Below are positions 11,615 to 22,937 of a stretch of 64,000 nucleotides of DNA, in pieces (within the stretch, counting starts at the first letter, position 1; each line of letters starts with the position of its first letter). The notes under the pieces were generated by a model. The model was not told the DNA's origin. It did not search any database and saw nothing but the letters and a program-made list of their open reading frames with translations. The DNA is from Ctenosaura bakeri (taxonomy: Eukaryota; Chordata; Lepidosauria; Squamata; Iguanidae): contig CAOLHI010000248.1 of NCBI GenBank assembly GCA_948474755.1, positions 682,001 to 746,000 of the forward strand. Direction: 5' to 3'. The position numbers were made by a program, and so were the translations under genes.

Positions 11615-12541
11615 TATTTATTTTGGTGCTTTTTGACTCAGCTCCCTGTGAAGTAGTAGTGGGGAGAGTTGAATATTGTTGAAGATGAAAAAAGGATCAA
11701 CTTATAGGGGTCAAGGAAAATTCCCCAAGGCTTCTTTTCTGATGTGGCTCATCACCCCATAGTTTCTTTCTTTGGTCAGAAGTATGCACTGGTATGTCTG
11801 CCAAATCTTGCCCTCCAACCCCAACATACAAGCCTCTCCCCCACCTTGTGTCACAGGTATAAGGAACCGCTTTGGGCTCAAGCAATGACAAAACACAGTC
11901 GTTTGATGTTCCAGTTCATCTTTATTGAGCCCACTAACATCTTTTTATATTTGTGCTTTCCAGCTTCATCTTTCTGAATATTTCTTGAACTAAAATGTCA
12001 AATTATGGTGCTGGTAAAATGGGTGATGGATTCTGGACAGTTTACCTTTTGTTACTGCATAAAGAATAAAATGTAGCTCTGCAGAGCTGAAAGTCAAGTG
12101 CTTCAGCCCAATGTCATTAGAGTTTCTGTAAGAATATTGATTTTAAAAAGAGAGATGGAGCACATTTTTTCCTCGTGATGAAATTGCTTTAGGAGATGAA
12201 GACAGACACCCAGTTTTTTGGCAATGTTAATTCAGGATAATAACAGTGAGATTTGTGCAGCAGGTGGTGTTTTTTGGAGCCAAGTTTTGCTTTCCTTGTG
12301 ACCCTGACTCCTGGAGGATGTGATCCTAAGCCAGTATTAAGAGCTCATGAAAGGTTTGCTTTTGTTGTGTTACTTTGGTTTGAATAGGTGGACATGGGGT
12401 TAGTAATATGTCCTAACTGTTTCATACAGTGGAGGAGTGAATGAGGCATGAGTGCAGGGAGATGTGGTGCATTTGATATATGTTGTTTGGTTGACAGCTC
12501 TTGCCCTTGTCTTTTGTCTTGTGTGTTCTTATGCAAACAGT
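11615..12541. other. Intronic sequence with no recognised feature
   Basis: There is no clear repeat or exon signal between the L2 tail and the L1 target site. Two nested open frames near 11700-11900 look accidental. Confidence 0.45.
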
Positions 12542-12557
12542 GTTGCACCAAAGTTCT
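12542..12557. repeat. Target-site duplication, left copy, of the 12.5-20.2 kb L1
   Basis: GTTGCACCAAAGTTCT is repeated perfectly at 20213-20228. The minus-strand L1 poly(A) end (T/A-rich from 12558) abuts this copy directly. Confidence 0.9.
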
Positions 12558-13034
12558 TTTTTAAAAAAATTATATTTATTAAAAAAATGTAAATGAAATA
12601 CAAATAGGACTTTTCCAAGTATTGTTCTTTCAACATCAACAACGGATTACTCCCAAAGCATTGTACATTTAAGTTATACATATTTAAAATCGTGTGGGTT
12701 TTAAGTGTCACATCATTGTTAATCATGTTTCTAGTCCTGTATAGCTTTTAAACTTCCTTTACCAAGAATGAGGGAGATAAAATATCTGTCACAGAGTTCT
12801 CCAATGTTATTCAAATATTTTGATATTCGTTTATGTAATAACATGTTTATCTTGATATACCTATTAATTTGTTAACAGAATCCTACTGTGTAAAAATGTA
12901 TACATTCAATCTCGTAATAAATGTTCTAGATCATATATGTTTGTTATTTAGCTTTCACAAATTAGATTTTGTTTTGGAGCTAATTTTTCTGAGTGTTTTA
13001 CCAGACACTCATTGGGTCATCTATAATGTGTACA
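12558..13034 (-). other. 3' UTR of the outer L1
   Basis: This AT-rich non-coding stretch lies between the original ORF2 stop (13035-13037) and the 3' tail. It ends on the element strand with an A-rich tract at 12558-12600. Confidence 0.7.
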
Positions 13035-16000
13035 CTACATAGTGAAACCTGTTGTGGATAGTTTACCCCATGTTTTTTCCCATGAAGGTGAGATTAGATT
13101 CCAGATCTTGTTGCTTTGGTTAGTTGAATTGTGAGACAGAATTTCTGTCAGTCTATCTTATTCTACAGTTTCATATGATTTCATTAGCCAGTCCTCAATT
13201 GATGGCATCATTGCATCCTTCCATCTCTGTGCTAGCATGATTTTGGCTGTAGTTGTCATATTTAATAATGCTTTTTTTGTTGTTGTTTTCTTCAGTAGTT
13301 TCAGTTGGGGGGAACTATCTATCATGTTCAACAAGTATATTTTTGGGCATAGTGGGAATTGTACTTTTAAGACTTCTCTTATCTTCCCATGAATTTGCTT
13401 CCAGAATATTTTTATCAAAGAGCACCCCCACCAAGTGTGGTATAAAGTTCCTGTTTCGTTGCATTTCCAGCAAATAGGATTTTTATTATTTGTCATTTTT
13501 GCAATTTGCAACAAGGGTAGGTGCCATCTGTATAGTAGTTTGTAATAATTCTCCATTAATTTGGCAGTTTTCACAATTTTCAGAGTGTTATTCCAAGAGT
13601 TTTCTCATTCATATAGGCCTGTAGAGGATTTCATGTCTTTCACCCATTTAATCATATTGTCTTTTATTAAATCTTTTTTTTGGTTGAATCTTAATAGCAA
13701 TTTGTAGATTTTCCTTGTTTTGTTGTTGACATTATCCGGCAAGATTTTATCAAATTCTGTGGTTTTATATTTGATGCCATATAATTTTTTATCTAGCTTG
13801 AATTTTTCTAGTAGTTGTCTATGGAGAAGCCAGTGTGTGCTGTATCCTTCTTTTATCAGTTCCTCTTTGGTTTTAAGTTCAGCTGAGTCGCCTTTTATCT
13901 TTAGAAGGTCCCGATAGGTTATCCATCTGTTCCAGCTCGGTGTTTGTTGTCTATAAAAAGCTTCGTGTACTGATGTCCATAATGGAATTTTGGAGTAAAG
14001 GAATGATTTGTATTTCAACCAGACTCTTAATAGGGATCTCCTTAAAAAGTGATTTGAAAAATCTTTGTTAATCTTAGCTTTGTCATGTATAATATAAGCA
14101 TGCCATCCGAAAGGTAAATTTAATTCTTCCGCTTGTAATAATCTTTTCTTTTTCAACAGGATCAATTCTGAGAGCCAGTTTAAACAGTTTGAGTGGTAGT
14201 ATAACTTCAAATCTGGTAGAGCCATACCTCCTCTCTCTTTGGCATCTTTTAGAGATTGTAGTTTTATTCTCGATTTTTTGCTCTTCCAAATAAATTTTCT
14301 CAGTTCTTTGCCCCATTCTCGAAACGGCTTGTCATTTATAATAATTGGGAGATTCTGAAAAAGGAAATTCATTTTGAGTAGAATGTTCATCTTTATGGCA
14401 GCCACTCTACCCAATAGTGAGAGATCCAATTTTTCCCATCTTTTTAATTCCTTTGAAATTTCTTTCCATACTGTTTTGTAGTTGTTATCAAATAAATCTG
14501 TGTTGTTCTTCATAATATGGATACCCAAATATTTGTCTTTTTTTGTTATGGTGAAATTAGTGGTTGTTTCAATCTCACTTTCTTCTGGTCTTGTCAAATT
14601 TTTTGTTAACAGTTGTGTTTTTTCTTTGTTCACTTTAAATCCTGAAGCATCTCCAAACTCTTTTAATATTTCAAGTAATCTGCCCATGCTAAGTTTTGGT
14701 TTTCCAGATATAATCGCAATGTCATCAGCAACGACCAGAGGTTTGTAGGTTTCTGTCTTTATCTTTACACCCTTGATGTTTGGGTCTTCCTGCGCTTTTA
14801 TTAGTAGAGGGCAACCCTGTCTTGTTCCTTTATTTACTTTTGTTGTCTTTGTTTTTTCTCCATTAACTCATATTTGTACCTCTTGTTTTGAGTAGATAGC
14901 TTGTACCCATCTTATAAAGTTTTCACCCATTTCTATCTTCCTTAAGACTTTAAACATGTATGACCAATTTACGCTGTCAAAGGCTTTTTCCGCATCCAGA
15001 AAAGTCATTATTAGTTTCTTCTCATTATGTATGTGGAAGCGTTCGATAATGTTCAGTAGGAGGCGAATGTTGTTCCTCATGTGTCTTTTGGGTGGGAAGC
15101 CATTTTGGTCATCGTGAATCCAGGATTGCAGCACTTTCTTGAGTCTTTGCGATAGAACAGCTGTGAATATTTTGTAATCTACATTTAATAGTGAGATCGA
15201 TCAAGTGTATCTTTACCTTCTTTAGGTATTAGAGTAATATTTGCTCGGTACCAGGTATATGGTAAATTCTTATGTGTTATCTCGTTAATTTTTTTTGTAG
15301 TGGCGTAATCAATTGTTCCATAAACATTTTGTAAAAGTATGATGTGAAACCATCTGGGCTGGGTGCTTTGCTGTCTTTCAGTTTCTTTATCACGTTTACA
15401 GTCTCCATCTTTGAGATTGGTTTGTTCAGGTCGATCCTTTGTTGTTCCATCAGTTTTTATAGGTTTATCTTATCTAAGTAATCCTGGATTTGTTTGTCTG
15501 TCACAGATGTCTCCTTCAATAGTTTGGTGTAGTATTGGGAAAATATATCTTTGATCTTATTCTGCTGTCGGTGGATGATTTCACCTGCCTTTCTTCCTAG
15601 GATCAATTGTTTTTCTATTTCTTTTTTCAGTCTTTGAGAAAGCCATTTGCCTGATTTATTAGCGTTCTCAAAGTGTATTTGTTTCAAGAATTTGAGCTTC
15701 CTTTCCATTTCATATGTTGTTTGCATGTCTAACTGTTTTTGCAATGCTTTTATCTCTGTATGTATTTTGGCATTTTTTGGGTCTATTTGGAGTTGTTCTT
15801 CTTTTTTCTTAATATCTTTTTTAAGAGTTCCTTTGTCTTTTCTTTGTCTTTTTATTTGTATCTCCTGTTGGATGAAGAAGCCTGTCATTACCTCTTTGGC
15901 AGTGTCCTGTACTATATGATTTGCAGTCTCTTCTCTCGTGTTAGTACTGAAGAAGTTCTGAAGTTCTTGTTTTGAGTTGGATATTATTCTGTCATTGCGC

Positions 16001-16755
16001 AGATGATAATCTTTTGGTCTCCAGATATACTCTGGTTTTTTTTTTGTTTCCAATGTTAGTACAATACCGTTGTGATCTGAAATTGACTTCAAGAGTACTT
16101 CTATTTTCTTTATATCTTTATTTAAAGTTTTGGATGTGAGGAACATGTCTATACGAGACCATGAGCGATGGACGTCAGAGTAGAAGGTGTATTATTTCGC
16201 TTTTCCATATAGTTGTCTTCAGGTGTCATGAACTGATAAGTTGTACATCATCTCTAGAAATTATTTGGATAGTTTACCTTGATTTCTTTTTGTTGCTTTC
16301 TCTTCTGATCAATCAATGGTGGAATTCGTTATGCCATTCCAGTCGCCCGTCAGAATTAATTGTTGGTAATCATAAGCTGAGATTTGCAGTTGGAGTTTTT
16401 CATAAAAGTCACTCTTGTTCTCTAGGGGGCTGTATATGCCAATCAATAATATTTTGGATTGTTGAAGTTCAATCTCCATGGCCAAAAAGTGTCCCTTTGT
16501 GTCTTTAAGTACTTCTTTTGGATTATATTTTCTCTGGACGTATAATGTAACATCTTTTTTCTTCTTATCGGTAGTTGATTAAAAGTCTTGCCCTAATCTA
16601 GGGTTTTATGTATGTTTGATGTCCCTCGTTCGTATTTGTGTCTCTTGTATACAAGTGATATCTGGTTTATGTTTCTGGAGGTAGTGGAAGACTTTTTTCC
16701 TCTTGATTATTGAGTTTATCCCTTTGACATTCCAAGAAACAATTTTCAGTCCCAT
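13035..16755 (-). pseudogene. L1 ORF2 (endonuclease-RT) pseudogene of the outer L1
   Basis: The start ATG at 16753-16755 begins MGLKIVSWNVKGINSIIKRK, the first strand of the APE-type endonuclease. The endonuclease ends with SDHNGIVLTL near 16070, the conserved Ser-Asp-His motif. RT pieces follow: FLDAEKAFDSVNW near 14990 and the catalytic box VADD at 14721-14732, an unusual replacement of the standard FADD that keeps both aspartates. The C-terminal CCHC-like motif (CWKCNETGTLYHTWWGC) is at about 13430-13480. A premature TAA lies near 13158, and the frame then continues to SWEKTWGKLSTTGFTM and a stop at 13035-13037. Total length about 1240 codons is close to the family norm of about 1275. Several frameshifts split it into open blocks (13605-14687, 14868-15134, 15457-16146). 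Confidence 0.9.
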
Positions 16756-16774
16756 GATGTTTGTATGTTTGTTT

Positions 16775-16951
16775 AACTATCTTCTGTTTCTTGTGATTCT
16801 TGTTCTTGATTTTGTTCTGTCTCTGATTCTTCTTCTTCTTCCAGTATTTTCTTCTTGCTGTAGTCTTTGACTGGTCTCTCCTAGTTCTGTCCTTCATGAA
16901 TCTATTTCTTGTCCGCCGGAAGTTGCCGTTCCTGGCTCTTGGGAAGTTGTG
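16775..16951 (-). pseudogene. C-terminal tail of outer L1 ORF1 (part after the nested insertion)
   Basis: Minus-strand reading gives a basic NFRRTRNR-type segment, then an acidic tail rich in E and Q ending EDS and a stop about 20 bases before the ORF2 ATG. This matches the tail of L1 ORF1 proteins and the short spacer to ORF2. It is cut from the rest of ORF1 by the inner L1. Confidence 0.65.
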
Positions 16952-19345
16952 TTTTTTTTTTTAATATTAAAAATATTTTATTAAATATTGTAAAATACAT
17001 ACAAAATATGTAACATACATAGCATGACATAACATTTCATGACATACAACAAAGTATAAACTTATACAAATAAACAAAACAAAACAAACTACCTAAGGTT
17101 ATATCTACCTACATTCCTACCTGTATATTACCTTCTCAACCTAACTTTCAACATATATACTATATCCTACATACATTCTGATACTAAACCTAATTACTTA
17201 AATTCCCTTCCCTTCCCTTACCCCCCCTTACCAAAACTCAAGGTACCTGTGCTACCTTATCTGTATTATTCCTTCATCTAACAAATCTAAATTTCAAAAA
17301 AAAAAAAAAAAACCTTTTACACCATCATATTCCTTCATTTCGCTTCTGTTAACCTTTTTACTTCTGAATTTACCATTTTCAAATGATTCTATGATCTCCA
17401 GACACAAATCCTTAAATTTTTATACATTCATTTTTGTTCTAAAAAAACAGTTGCCTTTTTTCCCCAACAAGCTTCCCATACCGGGAGTACTATTCTCCAT
17501 TCTTCTAGTATCTTCTCCTTCATGTTGTCCTTTAAAGATTGTATTACAATGTCAGCTTCTGTCATATCGTATAGTTTCATTAACCAGTCTTCTACTCTTG
17601 GTACTGTTTTCAATTTCCACATCTGAACAAAGCAAAGTCTAGCCGCTGTTATCATATATAACAATATTTTCTTTTGTGATTTATTAATTTTTAATGCTTC
17701 TATCATATTAAGCAAATAAATTTGTGGTGGTAACATAAACTTTATTTTAAACACTTCTTGTATTTTACTATGTATTATTTCCCAAAATGCTTTTACTTGT
17801 TTACATTTCCACCATATATGATAAAAGGTGCATCTTTGCTCGCATTTCCAGCAGATCTCTGTATAGTTTTTCTGCATCTTTGCAATTTGTGCTGGTGTTA
17901 TATACCATCTATATAGCATTTTGTAATAATTTCCCCTTAAACTTACTGGTATTAACAATTTACATGTAATCTTCCAGGAATTTTCCCATTGATACATTGT
18001 TATTTTCTGATTCATATTTTGTGCCCATATTACCATTGATTTTTTAACTGTTTCCTGCTCATTTTGTTGTAAAAGTAAAATTTTATATATTTGACTTACC
18101 CTGTGTTCTGTTCCCACTTTTAACACCTTATCAAATTCATTTTCTTTACATTCAAATCCTTCTGCTTCATCCTTTTTATATCTCTCCCATAAGTGTCTGA
18201 TTAGCAACCAATGTGTATGCCAACCTTCTGTCATCAATTCATTTTTTGTTTTAAAAGTTACTGTATCTCCTTGTCTTTTTAATATATCTTTATATGTAAT
18301 CCATATCTCTGTCTTTGGTTTTTCTCTGTTATAGAAAGCCTCGTGTACCGAAATCCATAATGGGGTTTTTAAATAGAGCTGCCTTTTATAGTTTAACCAT
18401 GTTGTTATCAAAACTTTTCTCAAGAGATGGCTTTTGAAATTTTTATCAGTTGAGGATTTTCCATACCAAATGTATGCATGCCAACCAACGTATAATTCTT
18501 CTCCCTCTAAATATAACAATCTTTTTTTCTGTCATGTTATCCATTCTATTATCCATTCTAAACTATTTGCGTGATAGTATAACTTTAGGTTTGGCAAACC
18601 CATTCCTCCTCTTTCTTTTATATCTTCTAGAGCTTTCCCCTTTATTCTTGGTCTTTTCCCTTTCCATACAAATTTCATTAACTCCCTGTTCCATTCTATA
18701 AAAGGTTTTTCATTTATCATTATTGCTAAATTTTGGAATAGAAAGTTTATTCTGGGCAATATATTCATTTTAATCACTGATATTCTACCTAATAGAGATA
18801 ACTCTAATTCCTTCCATCTTATGAGTTCCTCCCTTATTTCCACCCATACTTTCCTGTAATTGTTATATAAATCTACATTATTTTTTGTAATAGTAATTCC
18901 TAAATACCTTACTTTTTTCACTATTGTAAAACCGATTAATCGTATTAATTCTTGTTCCTCTTGCTCTCTGATATTTTTTATAATTATTTTATTTTTGTCT
19001 TTGTTTATTTTATATCCAGATAATGTTCCAAATTTTATTAATATATCTATCAAAATTTCTATACTTCTTACTGGATCTTCTAAAATAATGACTAGGTCAT
19101 CCACGTATGCACTTAATTTATATTCCTGATTTCGAATTTTAACCCCTCGTATTTTATTTTCTTTCTTAATCTTATTGTTTACTATATCCAATATTAATAT
19201 AAATAAAAGTGGAGACAAAGGACATCCTTGTCTAACACCCCTGTTTATCATTATGTCTTGTGTCCTTTCTCCATTTATTATTATTTTGGCCCTTTGTTCC
19301 TTATAAATTGCTCCTATCCATTCTATATATTTCTCTCCCAAATTT
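16952..19345 (-). mobile_element. Second L1 (inner copy), 5'-truncated, nested in outer L1 ORF1
   Basis: It starts at the 3' end with a T run (16952-16962, poly(A) on the element strand) and an AT-rich 3' UTR to 17427. The ORF2 C-terminal two thirds follow. The 5' junction is near 19345, where RT sequence (GEKYIEWIGAIYKEQRAK) gives way to outer L1 ORF1 sequence (LNSITKAKDFLKRH). The junction base is approximate. I could not see a convincing target duplication. Protein sequence differs enough from the outer copy to be another L1 subfamily. Confidence 0.8.
17428..19345 (-). pseudogene. L1 ORF2 fragment (RT onward) of the inner copy
   Basis: From the 5' side: RT motifs RGVRQGCPLSPLLF and the active-site box AYVDD (19096-19107), then thumb and C-terminal regions to the zinc-knuckle-like CWKCEQRCTFYHIWWKC near 17830. 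The protein ends KKATVFLEQK and a stop at 17428. The long frame is broken only near 18520-18530, so this copy is better preserved than the outer one, which fits its later insertion. YVDD in place of FADD is unusual for L1. The endonuclease domain is missing. Confidence 0.88.
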
Positions 19346-20212
19346 ATTGCCTTTATTGTCTCTTGCTCTCTTCTGTGCTGCCTATGTCTTTTGAGAAAGT
19401 CTTTGGCTTTCGTTATTGAGTTTAGCACATATCTTTTTTTATGGATGACACCTTTGTATCTTCACCAACTATATGACACACCTTTTTTTTTGTAGGAGCT
19501 GTGTTATAAACCCATAGTCTTTCCATTTCTTTAATATCTGTGAGGCTACATCCTTAAAAATCTTTGCATCTTTTCCTTCTATTGTTAAAGTGTTGGAGTA
19601 GCTCTGCTGAATAAATAGGTCCTTTGCTCAGTCTGTGACAAAATAAACCATGGTATTGCAAGAGACATTTCTTTTCTTGGCTATCAGGGAATTCACTCTG
19701 AAAATCTTATCAATCTCCGAGTCAATTTGGTCTGTTGACCATCCAATAAATTCTGCCAGGGCTGGTATTAAGCATAGATATAAATTTTCTCCTGGAGTTT
19801 CTTCGATTCCTCTGATTTTTATACATGTCTCAGTATTTCAGTTCCATATGGGTATTTTTGGTTTGTTCTTGTTCTGTTGATTGTTCCATGTCTTTAGATT
19901 TCTTCTCCAAATAGGTAGTTCTCTCTTGTATATCATCTACTCTTTTGTTTAGTTTTTTTCAAGACTTTAGTTATAGACTCCAATTTTGTTCCAAAATTTT
20001 CTACTTCTGTCTTGACTTGCTTGAATTCTGTTGATAAATCTTTCATTTCTGATCTCATTTCTGATCCAGTTTTTCTCATTTCTTCTATTAAAGTCATAGT
20101 GAGGTCTTTTTTGTTCTGGATCTTTTAAGGTTTCTGGTAATTTAGAAAGTTCTAGTAGTTTAGCAGTGTCCAAGGAGCTTCTTCTATGTAATTTAAATTG
20201 GAGTTGTGATTG
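19345..20212 (-). pseudogene. L1 ORF1 (RNA-binding protein) N-terminal and central part of the outer copy
   Basis: Minus-strand translation in shifting frames gives a heptad-like helical stretch (MTLIEEMRKTGSEMRSEMKD and following, about 20095-19950), the coiled coil of the ORF1 trimer. Then comes the RRM (GENLYLCLIPALAEFIGW, DKIFRVNS, about 19800-19680) and the CTD (EGKDAKIFKDVASQILKKW, about 19590-19530, ending in YVLNSITKAKDFLKRH). Frame changes show decay. The start of ORF1 is lost at the 5' truncation. Confidence 0.8.
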
Positions 20213-20228
20213 GTTGCACCAAAGTTCT
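20213..20228. repeat. Target-site duplication, right copy, of the outer L1
   Basis: GTTGCACCAAAGTTCT matches 12542-12557 base for base, 7.65 kb away. Confidence 0.9.
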
Positions 20229-20320
20229 GCAGCTGACTGCATTCCTTCTGCCTGAACCACCTGCAAAAACACCCTCCTCCCTGTTTTCTTTTAGCCAACA
20301 CTAGCAAATTGCAACTTTAA

Positions 20321-20415
20321 GCCAGAATTTGGAAAAGTTGTTTTTTACCAACTTTGCCAGTGGCTGGGGGATTCTGGGAGGTGTAGTTCAGAAATGTAAC
20401 TTTTCAAAATTTGGC
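20321..20415. mobile_element. 95-bp palindromic MITE flanked by TTTAA
   Basis: The left end GCCAGAATTTGGAAAAGTT and the reverse complement of the right end GCCAAATTTTGAAAAGTTA form terminal inverted repeats. TTTAA precedes (20316-20320) and follows (20416-20420) the element. The TTAA-containing duplication suggests a piggyBac-like site, but the termini are not a classic piggyBac match. Confidence 0.5.
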
Positions 20416-20429
20416 TTTAATCACAAGTC

Positions 20430-22279
20430 AATAAGTGCCATCATAGCAAGCTATGAATTCTGCCTTTACAACTTCCATGACTTGATTAACACAATCAACC
20501 AAAACACAGGGCCACACTTTTCCTGGACTGTACCACAGGTTAAAAAGGTTGCAACCTTCGTTAATAAGATGTGTTTGCTCATAGAAAACTAGCATCTCAT
20601 GGAGGTCCAGGTGTTTTCTGTGTGCAAATTTTCTCCAATGGTGAAGCATCCAGATTTACAACGTCTTACTTATAGCCAAAAGTGGTTTTGTGGGGAAAAC
20701 TGCTTTTCCATGTGGTTGTGCTGATTTTCCATATTATGGCTTTGAGTCTTCTATTCTTTAGCTAATTAGTTCAGAACCTTCCTTACTTTCATGTATTTTT
20801 TCTTCCTTAGCTGGGAGTCCAGTACATGATCTTCCCTTAAACATGTCACAATAGCTGCTCCAGGTCTCCTTCATGCTCCAGAGTGGGGCTTTTTAGCCCT
20901 CCATGAACACATGTTGCTGTAAAATCCACACAAAATTAGACTTGAAATGGAGGCATTCTGTGACATTGTCACTTGAAGAGCAACCAGTTCCCAAAAATTC
21001 AAGCAACTTGCCATGCACAGTTTTTGTTTTTTTGTTTTTTAAGGAAGGACAAAAACCATCCAAACAAATGTATTGCTTTTTGGCAGGGGTTACATTTTTA
21101 TTTTTACAGCATATTGGGAGAAAACTGTCTAATGACCCATGATGGAGCAAAGAAGTAACATGCTCTAGTTGTCAGTAAGTTGTCCCGATAATTGGGACAT
21201 TCGAATTCACACTGGGATCAAAAATGCAAGAAGTTTTCAGGCATCCTAGCCCTCAGTAGTTTGGAATTTTCATAGGTGTCAGAAAACAGTCTGCAACTCA
21301 CCCAGTGCAAGTTTTTTTTTTTAAAAAAAAAAAGTCCTGGTGCACATCATACTTGCGAATTGATGTCACTCAGCATTTTTGTGCTCCAGTTTATTGGCCA
21401 GAAAAGTGCTGAACACATTTATAGCAAGTCATATGTCTATTTTAGCTAAAAATTGCCAGGAGATATGGAGAGGTGGTACAATTTGATGACAAGTGAATTA
21501 AACTAACTTGCGTATTTTTACCTAGGCAGGACACAGCAACTCCAGATCATTACAGTAAAACTCCCTGCCCCACTGAAGTGGGACATAGCTTAATCCTAGA
21601 GATTCTTTAGAAATACTATGAATAGCAGCAGTGTTAGGTAACCTGACATTGGTTTTGTAGTTCTCACAGCATCTGCCCTGGTGGGATAGTGCATATGGTG
21701 CTACATATACTCTGTCCCATTTGCTCCCTTCCATTAGGTTTCTATGTTGCTGTTGTTTTTGAGCAATTGCAGTAGCTTGATTAGAAGTGAAGGAAGCAGG
21801 TCCTTGTTATCCTATGCAGGGAAAGAGGCTGTCAAAGATTTTTGCCCCTTCCTCTTTGTCTTTTCTCTCCACTCAGATCTGCATTGCTATCCATCCTAGA
21901 AAATGTCAAGAGAGCATATGCTCTGGCTTTTACTTCATTTGCATAATGAGGCTAATGTGCATGCACAATACATAGAGAATAACTTCATGAAATGTTTTTC
22001 TCTATGGTGTTTCTGCCCCTTGTTAAGTTCTATCTAGTCTGGAATGCAGGTCCTATGCTATAGAGTACCTTCCAAGTGAAAGAAATGTTGGCATTGGATG
22101 CTGTCAGAGGTAGGCCTCTATGGTGAGAGAACTTCTTCTGGACACACAACCACAAAATTACAGAGCAAGAGAAAATTGTCATTTTAGTACATTTTCAGCT
22201 GCTAACATGAAGCATGGAAGGAGTCTGAATGAATGTCTTATATTTTTCTCTATATGACTACTTTGGTAATAGGCTTAAG
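20430..22279. other. Intronic sequence, no feature recognised
   Basis: No clear transposon, exon or RNA gene was identified. Overlapping open frames on both strands at 20430-20650 and 20900-21150 are not recognised and read as chance or as remnants of an unknown repeat. A poly(T)/poly(A) block lies at 21311-21332. Confidence 0.4.
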
Positions 22280-22282
22280 ATA

Positions 22283-22703
22283 GGCCCTTTCCGCACCTTA
22301 CCTTTTTCCGGCACTGGGGTGCGGGGATCACGTGAGCAGCCTCCGGTGAGAACCTCTTGCGTCCCTGCCACTTGAGCTCCACACTAGCTGCCTGCTCGCA
22401 TAAGAGCTCTGCCTCTTCCTTCCACAGTGCAGCCTGGGAGTTTCCCAGGCTGCACTGGGGCGGGAAGCACAACCAGCATGGCTCCAGAGGCTCCGCACAC
22501 CAGGAAAGTACACACAGGGCCCAGGGGGAATGCGTGATCACACACCATTTTCAGCTTCCAGCTGAAAATGAAATGGTGCGCGATGGGTGCCTGCCGGCCC
22601 CTGGAGCATTGTGCAATTGTGAGTGCATTGTGCAGATCGCTCTTCACAATCGTGCCACGCCCCACGTGCCCTTTCACATGGCAAACGCTGTGCGGAAAGG
22701 GCC
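22283..22703. mobile_element. 421-bp GC-rich MITE with GGCCCTTTCCGCAC ends and ATA duplication
   Basis: The left end is GGCCCTTTCCGCAC; the right end's reverse complement is GGCCCTTTCCGCACAG. ATA flanks both sides (22280-22282, 22704-22706), giving a perfect 3-bp duplication of PIF/Harbinger type. The interior is GC-rich and contains an inverted CCCAGGCTGCACTG-type pair near the middle. The open frames inside are compositional. It is related by its ends to the 2236-2733 element and, in the first bases, to the small palindromic MITE family. Confidence 0.75.
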
Positions 22704-22734
22704 ATAGTCTTCCTCAACCTATGCCATGTTCAGT

Positions 22735-22825
22735 CGGTTGAACTATAACTCCTAGATGCTTGAGAGCATGATCAGTGGCCATGCTAGATTGGGATGATGG
22801 GAGTTGTAGTCTGAGAGTGTACCAA
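22735..22825. repeat. Degraded palindromic repeat with ACTACAACTCCCA core
   Basis: GAACTATAACTCCTAG on the left pairs with GATGGGAGTTGTAGTC on the right around a GGCCATGCTAG centre. It belongs to the same broad class as 9108-9225. Ends are lost. Confidence 0.45.
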
Positions 22826-22937
22826 GGGCAGGAAAACCTGGTATAGAATTTTGTAATTGAAATATTGTTACAGTTTATAAAAAGTGAAGGCTAGACATGC
22901 CCAACCTTCTTTAAGCTGGCACACCTTCCAAATATTT

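Larger units (their letters stand above)
12558..20212 (-). mobile_element. L1 retrotransposon (outer copy) with nested second L1
   Basis: The element runs on the minus strand from a 5' end at 20212 to an A/T-rich 3' end at 12558. Order along the element is ORF1 (coiled coil, RRM, start of CTD), an inserted L1 (16952 to about 19345), the rest of ORF1, ORF2 (16755 to 13035), then a 3' UTR of about 480 bp. A perfect 16-bp duplication brackets the whole unit, the direct signature of target-primed reverse transcription. Without the nested copy the element is about 5.3 kb and lacks a 5' UTR and the start of ORF1, so it is slightly 5'-truncated. Frameshifts and stops in both ORFs make it inactive. 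Confidence 0.9.

Noticed and set aside
19330..19360. Imperfect similarity between CACAGAAGAGAGCAAGAGAC and the flank of the inner L1 as a target duplication
   Set aside because: Too many mismatches to be more than chance.
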